NCBI GenBank assembly: GCA_964019425.1
Contig: OZ025861.1
Coordinates: 124,001 to 188,000, forward strand
From: Flectonema sp. DT1601
Lineage: Eukaryota > Euglenozoa > Diplonemea > Diplonemida > Diplonemidae
Reading direction: 5' to 3'
DNA length: 64,000 nt
Part shown: positions 63,831 to 64,000 of the stretch, in pieces
Layout of the letters: each line of letters begins with the position of its first letter
How positions within the stretch are numbered: position 1 is the stretch's first letter
The notes under the pieces: generated by a model
Seen by the model: only the letters and a program-made list of their open reading frames with translations
The model's database searches: none
What the model was told of the DNA's origin: nothing
Made by a program: the position numbers and the translations under genes

Positions 63831-64000
63831 ATTTAAGTAAAAAATACCCAATTCAAATTTAAACGTTTCTAAAAAGTAGACAGTCATTAGTGATGTTCTT
63901 GTTGAAAGAACTAAGCACAAAAATATAATTATGGAAGTATAAAAATACTATCTCTCTTTTTTATTTGGGAGCAAAATTTGGGAGCAAAAAAAAAAAAAAA

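Larger units (their letters stand above)
58886..64000. other. Gene-free right end of the window
   Basis: No convincing protein gene is seen on either strand in 5 kb. The stretch holds structured element copy B, a cluster of palindromes at 59866-59990, dispersed repeat copy 3, a tandem pair near 62.5 kb and G-run repeats near 63.7 kb. It may contain the promoter or strand-switch region upstream of the array, or simply spacer. Confidence 0.5.

Overview
The window is nuclear DNA of a flagellated protist. All 22 convincing protein genes lie on the minus strand, from about 58.8 kb down to 0.8 kb, with no strand switch in 58 kb. Most start codons sit 18-60 nt after a pyrimidine tract ending in AG, with no coding exon in front. 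This is the layout of polycistronic transcription with spliced-leader trans-splicing, as in Euglenozoa. A cathepsin L-like protease with a C-terminal Cys-rich extension like that of kinetoplastid cysteine proteases agrees. Four genes also carry short cis-introns (about 60-120 bp, mostly GTATGT...AG), more than is usual in kinetoplastids, so a diplonemid-like or deep kinetoplastid source is my inference. Coding sequence is moderately AT-rich. Spacers are saturated with A or T homopolymers, up to 46 nt.

Layout in transcription order (right to left). From 64 to 58.8 kb there are no recognisable genes, only repeats, palindromes and G-runs. Then come a ubiquitin-like/ankyrin protein (58.8-57.9 kb) and a 6-kb gene-poor stretch holding one copy of a duplicated structured element and a perfect 18-bp hairpin. 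A spliced Arg/Ser-rich protein gene follows (51.7-50.5 kb), then a 1331-aa ARM-like protein, a secreted LigB-like dioxygenase, a DUF1917 protein and YIF1. Next is a DEP-PH-FSP1-like oxidoreductase whose last intron contains a decayed Tc1/mariner-pogo transposon. Then come a kinase-pseudokinase-RING-B-box-coiled-coil-discoidin-like protein, two small unknown genes, a four-exon TRAF-finger/PDZ gene and DNAAF4. After a 3.8-kb gene-poor stretch come a JmjC-like protein, the cathepsin, a GT2 glycosyltransferase, a spliced BTB/zinc-knuckle gene, a small secreted protein, a UPF0598 protein, a lipase maturation factor, a membrane-anchored SRPK, a cell-surface protein built of six superoxide-reductase-like domains, and a CCCH zinc-finger protein.

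The genes do not form one pathway, as expected for a polycistronic eukaryotic array. Recurrent themes are secretion and membrane traffic (LMF, YIF1, GT2, cathepsin, secreted LigB, SOR array), redox chemistry (SOR array, FSP1-like), post-transcriptional control (CCCH, SRPK, Arg/Ser-rich protein) and the flagellum (DNAAF4). The most novel items are the tandem SOR ectodomain, the multispanning SRPK and the kinase-TRIM-discoidin protein. All functions come from reading motifs; no database search was run.
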